Below are positions 12,551-24,464 of a stretch of 64,000 nucleotides of DNA, one piece after another (the stretch's first letter is position 1; every line of letters begins with the position of its first letter). The stretch spans positions 87,802,898 through 87,866,897 of the forward strand of contig NC_134457.1 of the NCBI RefSeq assembly GCF_047948215.1, read 5' to 3'. The notes under the pieces were generated by a model. That model was not told the origin of the DNA. It was given only the letters and a program-made list of their open reading frames with translations, and searched no databases. Position numbers and translations under genes: made by a program. This stretch comes from Lycorma delicatula. Taxonomy: Eukaryota; Arthropoda; Insecta; Hemiptera; Fulgoridae.

Positions 12551-13545
12551 TTTTTACTTCCTGGCATCGTATATCTAGAGCTAATCTACAAGAAGGAAAG
12601 TATGGTAATCAGTCAGAAAATGGGGTATCTATCTCTTTTTTATATTTCTCAGTATTTCATGACCCAGAAACTCCAAAAAAAAAAAAAATGTTTAATGTTC
12701 GCACGTACGTATGTACCATCATTGATTGGCATGTTTGAAGCTTAATAACCTTTGTTTGAATAAACCGATTTTAATGAAATTTTGTACAGAGACTCGTATA
12801 TACGGGACAACTTGTTGGTAAAATTTTGAGTTCAATATCTCTAGGAGGTGATTGGGTTTTTCGGTTGTCAAATTTCTCAAAATTTTGCAAACATAAACCC
12901 ACTTTATATTAAGTTCAGTAAATACGTACATGCTTACCTTAACATTTCTTTTTAAATTTTGCTCAAAATTCTCCCTTCCCCGAAAATTGAAAACACTATA
13001 TTTTTATTTATTGCATATTTTTTAAGTGCATTTTTTTAATGTCTTCTTAGACATAGTAATAGTGCAAGTAACCTAAAAAAAAAAAATACTTTGGGGGCAT
13101 GTTTGAGGTGGGGAACTGATAAAAGTTTTTAAAATATCGATTTTTTTAAAACCTTTTTTTTGTTTATTTAAACTTTTAATATTACTGTAAAATTTTATCA
13201 TAATTCATCCCCACCCTCAAAAAAGAAATCTAACGTAACTCTTTATTGGTTGTATATTTTTCAGTAGAATTTTTTTATTTTATTCCATTTGACATAATAA
13301 ACGTAGAAAAATCAAAACATTCCCTTGAAAGATGATTTTCGAGGGCGGAGCCGGAAAAAAATGAAAAAATTAAAATGATTAAAACGTTTAAAAAACTTAA
13401 AATGTTTCAAAATTTCAAACCGTATACAATAAAAATTTGAACTTAAAATTTTTTTTTTGGTTTATTTAAACATATAATATAATTTTACAATAAAACTTCG
13501 TCATAAATTATCCCCGCCCCAAAAAAGAAATTTTAGATAAATTTT
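12551..13545 (-). mobile_element. Dispersed family B, copy 2
   Basis: It starts tttttacttcctggcatcgtatatctagagc and runs to about 13545. The first 50 bases form a hairpin: acttcct at 12556-12562 pairs with aggaaagt at 12594-12601. Inside, words such as attttaatgaaattttgtac and gtacatgcttacctta are shared with copy 1. Two blocks of the form ttttttggtttatttaaac..., cccaaaaaagaaat (13150-13240 and 13445-13540) are near-direct repeats of each other, so the element contains an internal duplication. No coding capacity was found. Confidence 0.7.
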
Positions 13546-13861
13546 CATGAATAAAATTTTCCACTACCAGTACCAGGAACATATTACAATTTTCTTGTTA
13601 GCTTTTTTAAAAATTCTTTCAAAAACCGAGAGGGTGGTTATTCTTTCGTGCAAAGTAAAAGATATACCGCACGTTCGTAGTTTTGTGTATTCAAACTACT
13701 ACAATTGTGATTACTACAGTTTTGTTGTAATTTTGTATATTTATCTCGATTATAAAAATATTATGTTAATCATGAAAAATAAAGTTATTGTTAAAGCAAA
13801 CAATGCCAAATGTAATCATTCAATCATAGTTTTCTTGTAAAACAATTCATCGAGTCATTGT

Positions 13862-13864
<3 letters not shown>

Positions 13865-13914
<50 letters not shown>

Positions 13915-13933
13915 TTATATATATATATATATA
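13865..13933. repeat. (AC)n microsatellite followed by (AT)n
   Basis: An uninterrupted AC run at 13865-13912 followed by TTTATATATATATATATATA. The arrangement of (AC)n joined to (AT)n recurs at 60090-60140. Confidence 0.95.
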
Positions 13934-13939
13934 AATTTT

Positions 13940-15734
13940 TTTATAGATACATTTCTGTAGTGTATTTTGTATAAAATCCGACCTCTGACTTTTCAAAAGG
14001 TCTTCTAAATCGATGTACGGCTAAGTAATAAACTGCGTATTCGATTAAGACATTTATTTATTTAATACATACTGAAGGATTTATTGTTGTCTAATAAACG
14101 ATACCAGTCATATCGCATAAAATTGAATATATAAAGCAACTGCATATTACAATGCATTCTATTGAACGGTTAGAGTTATAATCTTCAAATAAATAAGTAC
14201 CATATATCAAAAATAAATTTGAATACAATCGATGTACTAAAACTTCGATGTAGGTATCGGATTGTATTAAAATTGAATGGAATCTTCTTCATAAGTTATA
14301 TCCAAGAATCTGGAGGTAAGGATTTGTGAACTTTGATTTTATCTTTTTAAAGGATATAAATATTTAAAGAATGTAATGCTAAACATAAGATATTAACTGT
14401 TTTTAATATGTTATGTCATTTTATTTATTATGGACTAATATTTAAGGTGAAGTAGTTTACGTCATTCAAAACATAGTATGATTATAATAAATAAAAAATA
14501 AGTTAACAGAAAAATAAACATCTAATTTACGTAATAAAGAAAATATTTTTGTTTAAGATTTTTTTGATAAATTACTGATGATATAAAGTATGCCATTGTA
14601 TATAACTGGGATTTAGTAAAAGAATTACCGTAAATAGCGATTTAGTAAACTGAATAAATTACCGATTTAGTAAAGGATACCGTTTTCAGATTCTTTGATA
14701 CTAAGCTACAAGTCAATTATAGATTGTCTTCTTAATAAGTGAAACCTCTAAACATCTCAAGGACATCCTCAAAGGAAGGACATTAAATAACTTAAATATC
14801 AAAGCTTGTTTTGAGTGACTGATTGATTGATTTTGACTGACCGCTTGTTTTTTCCCCTAATTGACTGTATGGAATATTTTTTTTAAATTATGCCTATTTT
14901 TCGTATATAAAATAAGGGAAATATGAATATAAGTTAGTGGAATGGATATTTAAATTATTTTTTATATCAATAAATTTATGTAAATATTACCTGATATAAA
15001 TGTGAACTATTCTATGCTGATAAATAGTGGTGACTTGCATGCAATATTGCATGTGAAAGCTCCAGTAATTATCCTCAAAACTTTTTTCTGCATAATAAAC
15101 ATATTGCTGTATTTTAATATTTTGAGCGATATTCAAGAGCTTAGTAATAAGCTCTGGCTTATGATGGCCATCAAAAGAGGGTTTATTCTACACAGGGAAC
15201 ACAGGTTAAAAATTAATTTTTCTATCTTCAGAGTTACAAAAAAGGATTATTGAAAGAATCTCTTCTCCGTAACAAATTTAGACCTGACATATAAAGTATT
15301 AATGTCATGATGTAACATAAATTGTATCATCTAGGTATATCATCGATTCAGAAGGATCATTCATTATAATTTTTAAAGTAATCCTATAGCCGAGATTGAG
15401 GTATTTATTTCCGAATTATTGAAATACTGATCAACATACAATATTTTATAAATTTCACTGATTGTAAAAAATCGATTACATTACGTCAGTTATGATTCTT
15501 CCGTAGTAAAATAGATCATATTTGTTAAGTTTTTTCTCGGTATGAAATTTACAACCATTCAACACGTATTCTACCGGAAGCAAGTAAAATAATATCTAGG
15601 CGGTAATCTAACTCTTGAGGTAATCTAACTCCTTCACTTTCCGTGTTACTGCATCCGCATCCTTTATTAACTGTGTGAAACTCACTTTTCGCGCAAAGTG
15701 GTAAGATATCTGGACGGCTACAGTAGATACCAAA
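13940..15734. other. Intergenic DNA, no feature recognised
   Basis: AT-rich. An 83-codon open frame at 15002-15253 has no recognisable similarity, unremarkable composition and no supporting signals, so it is not called a gene. Confidence 0.4.
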
Positions 15735-15985
15735 CTCCAGCACATTAAAGGTTCTGTGTTTCCATGGGACTCCTCATACAGGAAGATTCGTCGTGAGGAA
15801 GTCGTCCTCTGCGGATTGCGGATAGGACATACGAGTGCTTCTCACGGATATCTGATGTCAGCAGTAAACGCACCAGCATGCATGCGATGCAGTTGTCGAT
15901 TGACTGTACGCCACATTCTTATGAAATGAATACGATATGCGGATTTTCGTCGTAAATTTAAATTACCCAGGAGTTTTTGTCAAAT
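15735..15985 (+). pseudogene. I/jockey/R1-like LINE 3' coding fragment (post-RNase H tail)
   Basis: One frame reads SSYRKIRREEVVLCGLRIG, HTSASHGYLMSAVN and ACMRCSCRLTVRHILMK. This is the familiar C-terminal segment of insect LINE polyproteins, in which an arginine-rich LCRLRIGHT block is followed by THxYL and a C-x2-C...LTVxHIL Zn-finger-like segment. It is clearly richer in G and C than its flanks. Upstream, 15549-15735 may be more of the same element but no confident homology was read. The fragment is short and its 5' part is missing. Confidence 0.75.
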
Positions 15986-16384
15986 CATTATTGTATTATA
16001 TTCAAATTCTATTATATTTATATTTTTCATAATAACCTTTTATAAATCCTAGTATTTTCTGAACCCTAATAGTTTGCGCCATCTGACGATCTATAGATGA
16101 AACATACGCCTGCTTGTTATCGGAGAAGAATAAAAATGGGGTTTCATTTTGCATGATGAGAAAAAAGTAAAAACATGGGAACGTGTTAATTAATTAATAT
16201 ATAATAGTAAAAATAGTTTTTATGTAACGAAAAGTGCATAACAAAGCGATATTACCGGTTATCATGTTAGTGTATGTTTTATAAGTGAATGAAAATTCGC
16301 GACCTTTCATAAGAAGCTTAACTATACCAGTAAAATATTTCATGTTTGTCATTTCCTTGTGTTTGACTTTTTGGCGGAAATTCA

Positions 16385-16995
16385 CTCGATTTCCAAACGT
16401 CCTGATTAACTTTCAAAATGTCCTTAACATGTTCAGCATTGAAATGCAAATTTTTCGAGCCCTACATTCAACATTTTGGTGTTATTTATCTTTCCTGTTA
16501 AATTAAAAAGAGCTTCATTAGAAAAAAAATTATTAGGAAAATTGTCATCACCTTCCGTATAATGGAGTATAGAAATAAAAAAATTCTTACGACCAATTCT
16601 ATTTTCGTATGTGGATCGCTTGTGGTCATTGAAGTTGTAAGGATACGTTTTTAAAGATTTCTTTAACACATTATGAACAGTTGAACATCCAGTTGCCGCG
16701 TTGACTTGGTCGGAGTGTTAATAAATTTCTCTTGTATTCGTTCGAAATTTTGGACAGATGCAGCTGGATGCCTTAATATTTCTTGTATTCATCATCATTT
16801 CCCGTGGTCTTAAACTTTTAAGACCACGGCAGAGCACATACCCTGCACGAATTACAGGTTTTGACGATATTAGTCAGTTATATCGCGTTTTAAACTTACG
16901 TTGAACCACTGTATTTGATTTAACTTCTATGAACCATTGCCCCTTTATGATTTATGATTTACCCACAAGGCAGTGCCAAGTGCCACTTCTATACA
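16385..16995 (-). pseudogene. Tc1/mariner-type transposase relic
   Basis: Read from high to low coordinates on the minus strand, the pieces are VKSNTVVQRKFKTRYN (helix-turn-helix start), then TPTKSTRQ, then ATGCSTVHNVLKKSLKTYP (second helix-turn-helix), then NNFFSNEALFNLTGKIN, which aligns with the (F)SDEAxFHLxGxVN block around the first catalytic Asp in the DUF4817-containing transposase group. The Asp itself reads as Asn. The order and spacing fit the family, but frameshifts separate the pieces and the second half with the remaining catalytic residues is missing. It resembles in kind the element at 55300-56617 but is far more decayed. Confidence 0.7.
16802..16829. repeat. Perfect 13-bp inverted repeat (near-palindrome)
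   Basis: CCGTGGTCTTAAA, two bases, then TTTAAGACCACGG. It lies inside the transposase relic, where the sequence should encode the segment between the two helix-turn-helix motifs, so it probably arose by local inverted duplication. Confidence 0.9.
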
Positions 16996-16999
16996 ACAA

Positions 17000-18035
17000 G
17001 AACACCGCTGTCTATGAACCATTTTGAATACTACTCTTAAACAATACCTGCCCATAATATTTATGACTAAATTTAAATTATAAATAATAAAGTTTTAAAG
17101 ATCTTTTATGGACAGCGTGAATATACTTTTTTATCTTGTAAAAAAGATTTAATTTATCTTAACTCTGATCCATATTATATGAATTTAGTTTCTGAATAAC
17201 TGCATTATGAGTAACAGAATCAAAAATATTTCGCAAGTCAATGAGAATTATCTTACTTCCGTCCGATTTTCAGTGATATCATTATTTTAAATGTGTAATT
17301 TGTTATCTATTATAACCGTACTCTCCAAACCGTCAGCTCTTAAGATAATACAAAATTATAAATAATTACAGACGAACCAATTAAATTTTGTTTTCAGATG
17401 CAAATAAGGAAAAATATTTCCTTAGCCATTTCTGGGCTTATGTCAACGCAGTTAAAAGCTTTTTAATGCAAGTGAAAAAATCCATTTAATTTAGATTTTG
17501 TTTGACCTATAATTCAAAATTAATTGTTATGTAATGTTAAAATTATTTTATACATATTTATTATTTCAATTATTAGATATTCTAATTACTTAGGTCCCTA
17601 AATATTAATCTTTTACTATGTAATATCTTTCATCAAAATTACAAAAAAATAAAAATAAAAAAATTAAATAATATAAAAGCTGTTACAAATTTTTTTTAAT
17701 TAAATAGATGTGTTTTTGATTAAAATGAATTCATGGCGAGAATTGTTTATTAGGTTGAGAAGTTAGAAAACCTGACTTCAACTTTGGCATTGCGTTACGA
17801 CACAGGAAATAAAGTCCACCAGCAGCTTCTCCGTATCAAGCAGCAATGATTCACTGGCTCTTTAAGATCTGATGACCTCAGCGTGGAGATCCTAATAGTG
17901 TAAAACTTGTACCCAAAGGGCTAATATTTGGAAAGAAGAGATTAAAGGTAATTAGAAGGAGTAGTATGAGAAAGGATGTTCAGAATAGAACGCGGTAGTT
18001 CATTGTCTTCCTAAGATTAACCTCACAAAATTAAT
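17000..18035. other. Intergenic DNA, no gene recognised
   Basis: AT-rich to about 17750. Positions 17755-18000 are somewhat richer in G and C and may be remains of a coding element, but no motif could be recognised in any frame. Confidence 0.35.
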
Positions 18036-18437
18036 TTAGTCGAAGTAATAAGCCCTCACTGAGAGCTTTTCAACGGTGTATCATAAATGGTACTTAAACT
18101 TTCATTGGTTCCTGAGTTACAGCCAAATAAAATTTTAATTAATGAAATATTTGGATCTTGGAAGGGGAAGGAACATCGGTTTGAATCAGTCTTCATCTCA
18201 TTTTTTTTAACCATTTTTTATATTTAAATATAATGATTTATTAATAGTTATTAACCTCTGATTGCAAAAAAAACTTACGATAAATAATAATTCAATAACG
18301 GCAATAAGAAAAAAGAAAAAGAAAAATATCAGAAGTTATTAATGAAATTAAATTTTATGTACTTTTCATTTTCAACAAAAAAAGTGTATATATGATTTAA
18401 TAGGTCTACAAGAAAGTCATGTAGTGTCCACATCAGA
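18036..18437 (-). mobile_element. Dispersed family A, short copy truncated at its 3' end
   Basis: On the minus strand it starts tctgatgtggacactacatgactttcttgtag and runs through the family's internal block (cttcatct, gatccaaatatttcattaatt, taccatttatgatacaccgttgaaaagctctcagtgaggg). It stops near the words cttattacttcgacta. The 3' hairpin present in complete copies is missing. Confidence 0.8.
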
Positions 18438-18583
18438 TTTTTAAAATAATAAAAAGATTAATATTTTATTTGTATGATCGTGCTAAAACACAGTATTAAA
18501 AAGTTGGCAACGGAGTTACTATACACTCCCGGCACTTAGAAATTCCTTAATTTGGTTCAGGAGTTACAGCCTGGCTTGATTTT

Positions 18584-18745
18584 GCTGAATGCGCAGAAAT
18601 CAGGATGAAATCTTTTGCCAGCTGACACTCGCTAACAAAGCGTTTCTGAACCTGTGTTCATATGAAATTTCTTCTTTATTTCGCCAGGAGAGCATGCACC
18701 GAAAGTTTGTTACATTACTCGTGAATAACTCTGTATATATAGCCG
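18584..18745 (+). repeat. Dispersed family E, copy 1
   Basis: It shares a core of about 150 bases with 52976-53133 (same strand) and 51055-51195 (opposite strand): gaaatcttttgccagctgacactcgctaacaaagc, then gaacctgtgttcatatgaa, then agaatatttcctgaaagtttgttacatt, then cgtgaataactctgtatat. The 61-codon open frame across it is not conserved among copies. The end, read inward, is of the form tatacagagtgattcacg, resembling the ends of many mariner-derived short elements. Confidence 0.75.
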
Positions 18746-18749
18746 GGAA

Positions 18750-19900
18750 TCGATTCGTATTCTATTTTGGGTAGTTTTAAGACACAGAATAAAATTATCT
18801 AACTTTAATAAGTTAAATTAAAATGAATAAACGTTCCTTACACCTTCTTCGCATCTGTAATACATGATAAGAATAGTCATCAAATCGTATCATCTTTTGT
18901 AACAGTAAAATGATAAGGATAAAAATGTGGACGCACCTTAATGTATTATGAGAACAGATATGATTCTAACAAAATGAAACACTGTTCATTTTAATTTACA
19001 TACATAAAAAAAATTAACAACACTAGACAAAAATAAATTATACAATCCTTTGCTCTATTCACAATAGAGGTTAATCAGAAATACTATTTTTAAAATAAAG
19101 GAATTTTTCTTTTATACTTAGTTTAATGAACAAAACATTATTTATCTAAGTCTAAACAGATAGTTTATTATGTCAGCAACTTCAAATTACTTCATTCTTT
19201 ATTTTAACATTAAAGAATTACATATCTGGTATTGAAAACAAAGAACAAAGATTTAAAGTTTATTTATTTGTATATTTTTATATTTAGTTTTTCAATAAAT
19301 AAAAATATGAAATGCCGTTTTACTTTTCAAATATCTCTTTATTTTAAGTTATTACAACATTTATATGCTAGAGTATGTATGTAATTATTTATAATAGCCT
19401 TCATGCACTTTTTTAGGTGTGCATATTAATAAGCAGTTCAAACGACATACGCCTTTATACTGTTAAGAATAATCAACCACATTTTATGCAATGAGTGTTG
19501 CTACGAATCTAAACATGAATTTGTGTGTGTGCGCGCGCTCGTATGTGTATGTGTATTCATTTAAATAAAGTATATAAATAAATGTATCTGGTCTTATTAA
19601 GTAGAAAAATAAAGAAAATATCCGGCTCCTACATGAAATCATTGTTGCTGTTGCTGTTGTACTTACTATGTACGGTATAGATTCATGTTTTTCAGACATA
19701 ATTTAGTTTACAAGCCACCGGGCTAATCCTGAAAGTACATATAGTCTGCTTAATAATAATCCAGTTTAACGTTTTCAATTTTACGGAATAAATAATAGGG
19801 CGTATTCAAATGCTTTGTAAAGGAATACAATAATGGGTGGGAGAAACAGGAATACTTTCTTGCATCATCATTGATGTATTGTTATATTCAATGTACAATC

Positions 19901-19956
<56 letters not shown>

Positions 19957-20500
19957 GTATAACAAATAATTACAATTTAACTTGGAAGATATCATTCATT
20001 TTCAGTAATTTTAAGATTAAATTACTAGAATTAAATAAATTATTATGTTCTTATTTGGGGATTGTCATTTTAACCTTTCTTTTTTTATACCTAAAATCTG
20101 CAGTAATCATTCAAAAATTTCTATTAATTTTCTTTTTTTTAAGATATCTCTTAGAGGATCTGATTACCAGACTTTAGAATTCTACTCGTGTATATATATT
20201 GTTTCTTTTTTTATTAATTTGAAGCCTTATTTTACTAAAAGCAAAGATTTAGATGTTTGAACTTACTTTAAATAGTTTTATTTAGGATGAACATACATCT
20301 AGTTAAATAAAATGATTTAGATAAAAAAGACTTGGCTATGAGTAATTACCGGTATTCGAAAATTAAACTCTGCAACGTGGCGCTAGACTTTTTGGAAGCT
20401 TCCTTTGCATTTTTGCCACACATAGCCTGATCTTATTTCACATGAAAACAATTTTTCGATCATTTTATGATTATTTTTTACTCTCACAGTGACCGTTCAG
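18750..20500. other. Intergenic DNA with a (TAA)n microsatellite
   Basis: No gene recognised. A (TAA)n run covers 19901-19954. The words gccaccgggct at 19714-19724 may be the very start of a SINE family 2 copy but the following sequence does not support it. Confidence 0.5.
19901..19954. repeat. (TAA)18 microsatellite
   Basis: Uninterrupted TAA/AAT trinucleotide run, about 18 units. Confidence 0.95.
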
Positions 20501-20530
20501 TAGGTAAATTTCTTGTGCAATAGAACTAGA

Positions 20531-21440
20531 ATGAGTAAAAAAAGAGACTGTATTCATCATTGTTGTAGAAAAGTTAAGGGGTTTTCTTACGCAAAGGAGG
20601 TTGGAAATCGTGTACAGGTAAAAACTCTTATACAGCATTTGTTAACGGTAAAGAAAAGATAACTAATTTCTCATAACCAATAAAAAAAGAGAACATTTCG
20701 GAGGAAAAACACGAAATATTCGGAAGTAGAAGAAAAACTTGCAGCGCATATATATAATGTACGCCGGTCTGGAAACGCGATTTAAACAGAGTTGTGTCAG
20801 ATGAAAGCCCTGGAAATCCCGATTAATTAAATATCGGTAGGGATGAATTTAAAGTTACTATTAACTGGTTACGTAGATTTCTTTACTGATGTAATTGTTC
20901 TACTCGAAGATGGACGTCAATAGCATAGCAACTACCAAACCACAGCATACGTTGATAAACTGACAAAGTTACAAAAATGTGTCATAAATTTACGAATAAG
21001 GAACAATTATTTCCTAGAACGAATCAGGAATGCGGACCGGACACTGGTGATTATCGAAATGGTATCGACAACAACAATTTAAAGTGTAGGTGCAAAGAGG
21101 TTTCAGATACGAACTGCCGGTTACAAAAACCAACATTGTTCGGAGATACTAACAATACTTGGATGGAAAATATTACTCTGTATGCAAATTTTAAAAGAAA
21201 ACATCTACCGAAAGGTGAAAAATTTCCACCCTGAATTATCATCTTTGATACAGATTTGTAAATGAAATATTGCAGTTCGGTCAGAAATGATTAAAAGTCG
21301 TTCAAGAAATGTTGTCTTCGAACGCTCTTAATGGAAGTGAGAAAGATTATTTAAAGTTAAGGGATTACGAAGATAATTGCAATTCTACGAATGACGGAAA
21401 ATCGAGCACTGATGAGACAGTAATTAAGGTAAATACCTAC
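20531..21440 (+). pseudogene. Pogo/Tigger-like transposase relic
   Basis: It starts at an ATG reading MSKKRDCIHHCCRKVKGF, SYAKEVGNRVQ, then KYSEVEEKLAAHIYNVRRSG, MKALEI, LNIGRDEFK and INWLRRF. These are the CENP-B-type DNA-binding domain pieces of the pogo/Tigger family (Tc1/mariner superfamily). Next come IGNADQTPVIIEMVSTTT, containing the first catalytic Asp (GNxDxTPV), then SVGAKRFQIRTAGYKN and FKRKHLPKGEKFPP. The tail near 21330-21420 is Asp/Glu-rich, as in such proteins. The pieces occupy different frames and stops occur between them. An 85-codon frame at 20977-21234 covers only part of it. The later catalytic residues are not clearly visible, so the second half is truncated or too diverged. 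Confidence 0.8.
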
Positions 21441-21911
21441 CATAATTTCTTTGCTTTTAATTAAATATTTATAGTACGGGTTGATATCTTGGCATTATAC
21501 AAGTAACAAATACGTTTATATGTTCAATCTTCTATGGTGATTTAGTTAATAAAATCCAAAAATGTAACAATGTTTGTTTTATACATTTTTTATCGTTCAA
21601 AACTAGGCGTGCGTAGTACATGGATATATAAATATGACATTTAAAATAACTTATTTAACTCCTTTAAACAGACTAAAATTTGTATTGGCAATGCAAGCCA
21701 GAACGAGTTACAATACTTGCGCATACCTGGAGGGTTACATTTAAAAAGTCAAGGAATTTACGAAAAATAACTTTACTATAATACTATAACATAAAAGGGA
21801 ATAAAAAGTTATTAGAAAAAAGTTACCTAACGGGTTTTTATATCTCGATATTTCAAACCTAAGGAATTCAATATGATAAAAAATTGACATTTTCGACGTT
21901 CTACTTAGGTA

Positions 21912-22782
21912 CAGTGGAGGCTCATAGGTAAAATTAGTTGGGGTACTGCTCAATAAAATTTTTTTCTGGCATTTTCAAGGCCGTGGTTAAAGTTTTCTGT
22001 AAAATAAAATACTCGAAAAAATGAATCAAATAGAATAGCTGGAAACAGGAAAATAATCTAATTCTACACTTTATCACTTCAAGAATGTGGTACACATATG
22101 GTTTAACGGAATAAATAATAAAATGTCAATACAGATAATATTTTTTAGTATTATTAGATAATAACTTAATAAAATGTCCGCTTAAAAACATTATAGTCCA
22201 GTGTGCTTAATTTAAATTTCTATGTACACAGAACTAAATACATAATTAGTTTTTACTAATTATCTTCTCTTTCGTCCTTCTAGTATGTTTTTGGACAGAT
22301 TTGGCAATCAAAGAGCCCTTGCTTTCCACCATCTTCTGATCACTACTGAAAAAACAGCTAAACCACTTTCATATTCTTACCACCGACTAAACTAGAAAAG
22401 AGAACGAACAAGGAACGTTCCATACACACGCGGAGTAAAAAAAACTACCTTCCACCAGTACGCCAGGGTCGGCACTGCGGGAGCGACAGTGTTGTCTCTC
22501 CCTCGTAGCCTCACATAGCTTCCTGTGTGCGCATGCGCACAACAGCCAAACACCACGTCACTGGAACTGTGAAGCGCACACTTCCATACAAACATTTTTA
22601 TATATTTTTCTTAAACTGTGGAATGGGTACATACATTAAGCTTAAGGATTATATATTGTACAAGTATAAAGAAAGAATTAAAGAAAAAGGACTCATTATA
22701 TTAAATGTTTTCGATAATATCAAGCAGGAATAGGGCTGCTGCAGTTCTACAGTGCCTATACGCCAATGCTTAGCCGTCACTG
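21912..22782 (+). mobile_element. hAT-like non-autonomous element
   Basis: The left end is CAGTGGAGGCTCATAGGTAA followed by gttggggtactgctcaataaa, a pattern typical of many insect hAT ends. The right end, read on the minus strand from 22782, is CAGTGACGGCTAAGC. The ends agree at CAGTG-x-x-GGCT. Flanking octamers cttaggta (21904-21911) and cttgtagt (22783-22790) share only their first three bases in order, so the target duplication is decayed or the pairing is wrong. The interior has a GC-rich patch at 22400-22560 including gcgcatgcgcac. No transposase or hAT dimerisation segment was read. Confidence 0.55.
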
Positions 22783-23100
22783 CTTGTAGTTTATAAAAAA
22801 AATATATTACTAAAAAAATATAACGGTGGGGAGTAAATAAACGCTCAGAAAAAACAATTTGCAAAGTCTGTACCCCCATATATAATTTTCATATTTTTTA
22901 GAATATCTTGGTCGAAAATAAATAAAATGGAATTGACCAATATGTTTTAAAAAAATCTCTTAGTGACTCGCTTAGTAAAATTACGTGTTTGGAAATAATT
23001 TTTATTATTCTCAAATATTTTGTGATAGAACTCTAGAAAAGTTTTAAAACTTTTGAATCAAGTCGTTTCGATACTATAATTACTATATTTATATATAGTA

Positions 23101-23104
<4 letters not shown>

Positions 23105-23142
<38 letters not shown>
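23105..23142. repeat. (AT)n microsatellite
   Basis: Pure AT dinucleotide run with a second short run at 23155-23173. Confidence 0.95.
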
Positions 23143-23144
<2 letters not shown>

Positions 23145-23394
23145 CATATATATAAATAATATATATATATATAAATCCTTCAGTCATGAAGTACCACTGA
23201 AAAAATAAAAGTTTATAAAAAAAACTCACTCCCTCTCATAGTAATTTGTCATTCAATATATCTTATTTTAACTTTTTTCGTTCAAAATTTTAAGATTTTA
23301 CATTGATCATGAAACTATTCAACCCCTTTAATGATCTGCTTTAAATTAAACGAAAAAGTTTGAAAAAAAAATAGTTTGTACATTATTTGACTCT

Positions 23395-24360
23395 ATTTTC
23401 GATGTAAAATTGGAAAATCGTCTAATAGTTCAAGAAATCTGTTTTCTGGCCTTTTTGGATGTTCAGCAGCCACTTGACAAGGTCTGGCTGCCTGGACCGC
23501 TTCATAAGCTAAACCTTTCTATTTTGTCTTGCGTTACTACTTCGAAGACCTTTTTCCCAGAGCAGGTGAAACGACTAGTTGTTATCTGGATTCTTTGACA
23601 TTAGATCGGGGGTTCCTCAGAGCTCTTTTTTAGACCTTCCGCCTTCGGACTATGTTACCATCGCCTCATTTACTGATGTCACAGTGATCCTGGCTATTGA
23701 TGAAGGATCAATAGGGGAATCTAACAAGTAAGATTGACCAGACCTTCGTCTGGTCTCGAGGAAGCTTTCAGTAGGCGTTAGACCTGATCGGCGATTGGCT
23801 AGTAAAGTGGAGAATATAAGTAAATCACAATAAATCGAAACACGTCACGTTTGCGTTTAGGAGGAGTGACTGTCCCGGGTCAACCTTGACGGCGTTTTCA
23901 TCCCGCATTTCTAAGTACGGTACCTCAGGCTCTACCTTGATCGTTGGTTGACATTCAGAACCATATGAAAAGAAGAAATAACAGCTAATCATCAGGTTTA
24001 AGGAACTTTATTGGTTACTAAGCGGGAATTCACATTAGTAGTCGTCCAACAAATGTTTAATACATAAGGTCATTCTGAAACCCATTTGGAAGTTTGGTGT
24101 ACAGCTTTGGGGTACGACGAGGAAGAGTAATATTGAGGTTATACAACAATTCTAGAAAAAGTTGGCGAGAATCACTACGAGACGAAGATATTCATAACTA
24201 TATGGAATTGCCTTATGTCCACGAAGAAATCAAGCGATTCGGTTCACATTACAACAACAGTCAGGCAATCATGTAAACTATCTAGCGGTGAATCTCCTAG
24301 ACAACAATGAGGATGTCTGGCGACTCAAACGCCTTCACGTGCTAGCCCTGGGGGGTGAGT
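23395..24360 (+). pseudogene. Jockey-like LINE reverse transcriptase relic
   Basis: Ordered blocks on the plus strand are: FLDVQQPLDKVWLPGPLHKL (the FLDVxKAFDxVWH motif of jockey-type reverse transcriptases), GVPQSSFLDLPPSDYVTI, then ASFTDVTVILAIDEGS where FADDT is expected, IGDWLVKW, SKHVTFAFRR, KKKQLIIRFKELYWLLSG, and near the end LLDNNEDVWRLKRLHVLAL. The second catalytic Asp of the FADD box is lost, and the stretch between GVPQ and DLPP is deleted. Several frameshifts occur. After the coding relic, 24345-24460 may be the 3' untranslated region. Block order and wording are those of jockey-clade elements, recalled rather than searched. Confidence 0.85.
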
Positions 24361-24464
24361 GGGTGACTCTTGGGTTGGGATGACATCTCTTAAGTGATGG
24401 GAATCTTCTTTATGCCTGATAAAGGGTATAAATTCCTTTCATAAGGAAATTATGTTACTGTTTT

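Noticed and set aside
15002..15253. 83-codon plus-strand frame
   Set aside because: No recognisable domain, no splice or promoter context, and its composition is that of surrounding AT-rich DNA.
19714..19760. SINE family 2 fragment starting gccaccgggct
   Set aside because: Only about 11 bases match; the following sequence does not follow the family.
22392..22595. 67-codon minus-strand frame with several Cys/His
   Set aside because: It lies in the GC-rich interior of the hAT-like element, where longer frames are expected by chance; no motif recognised.
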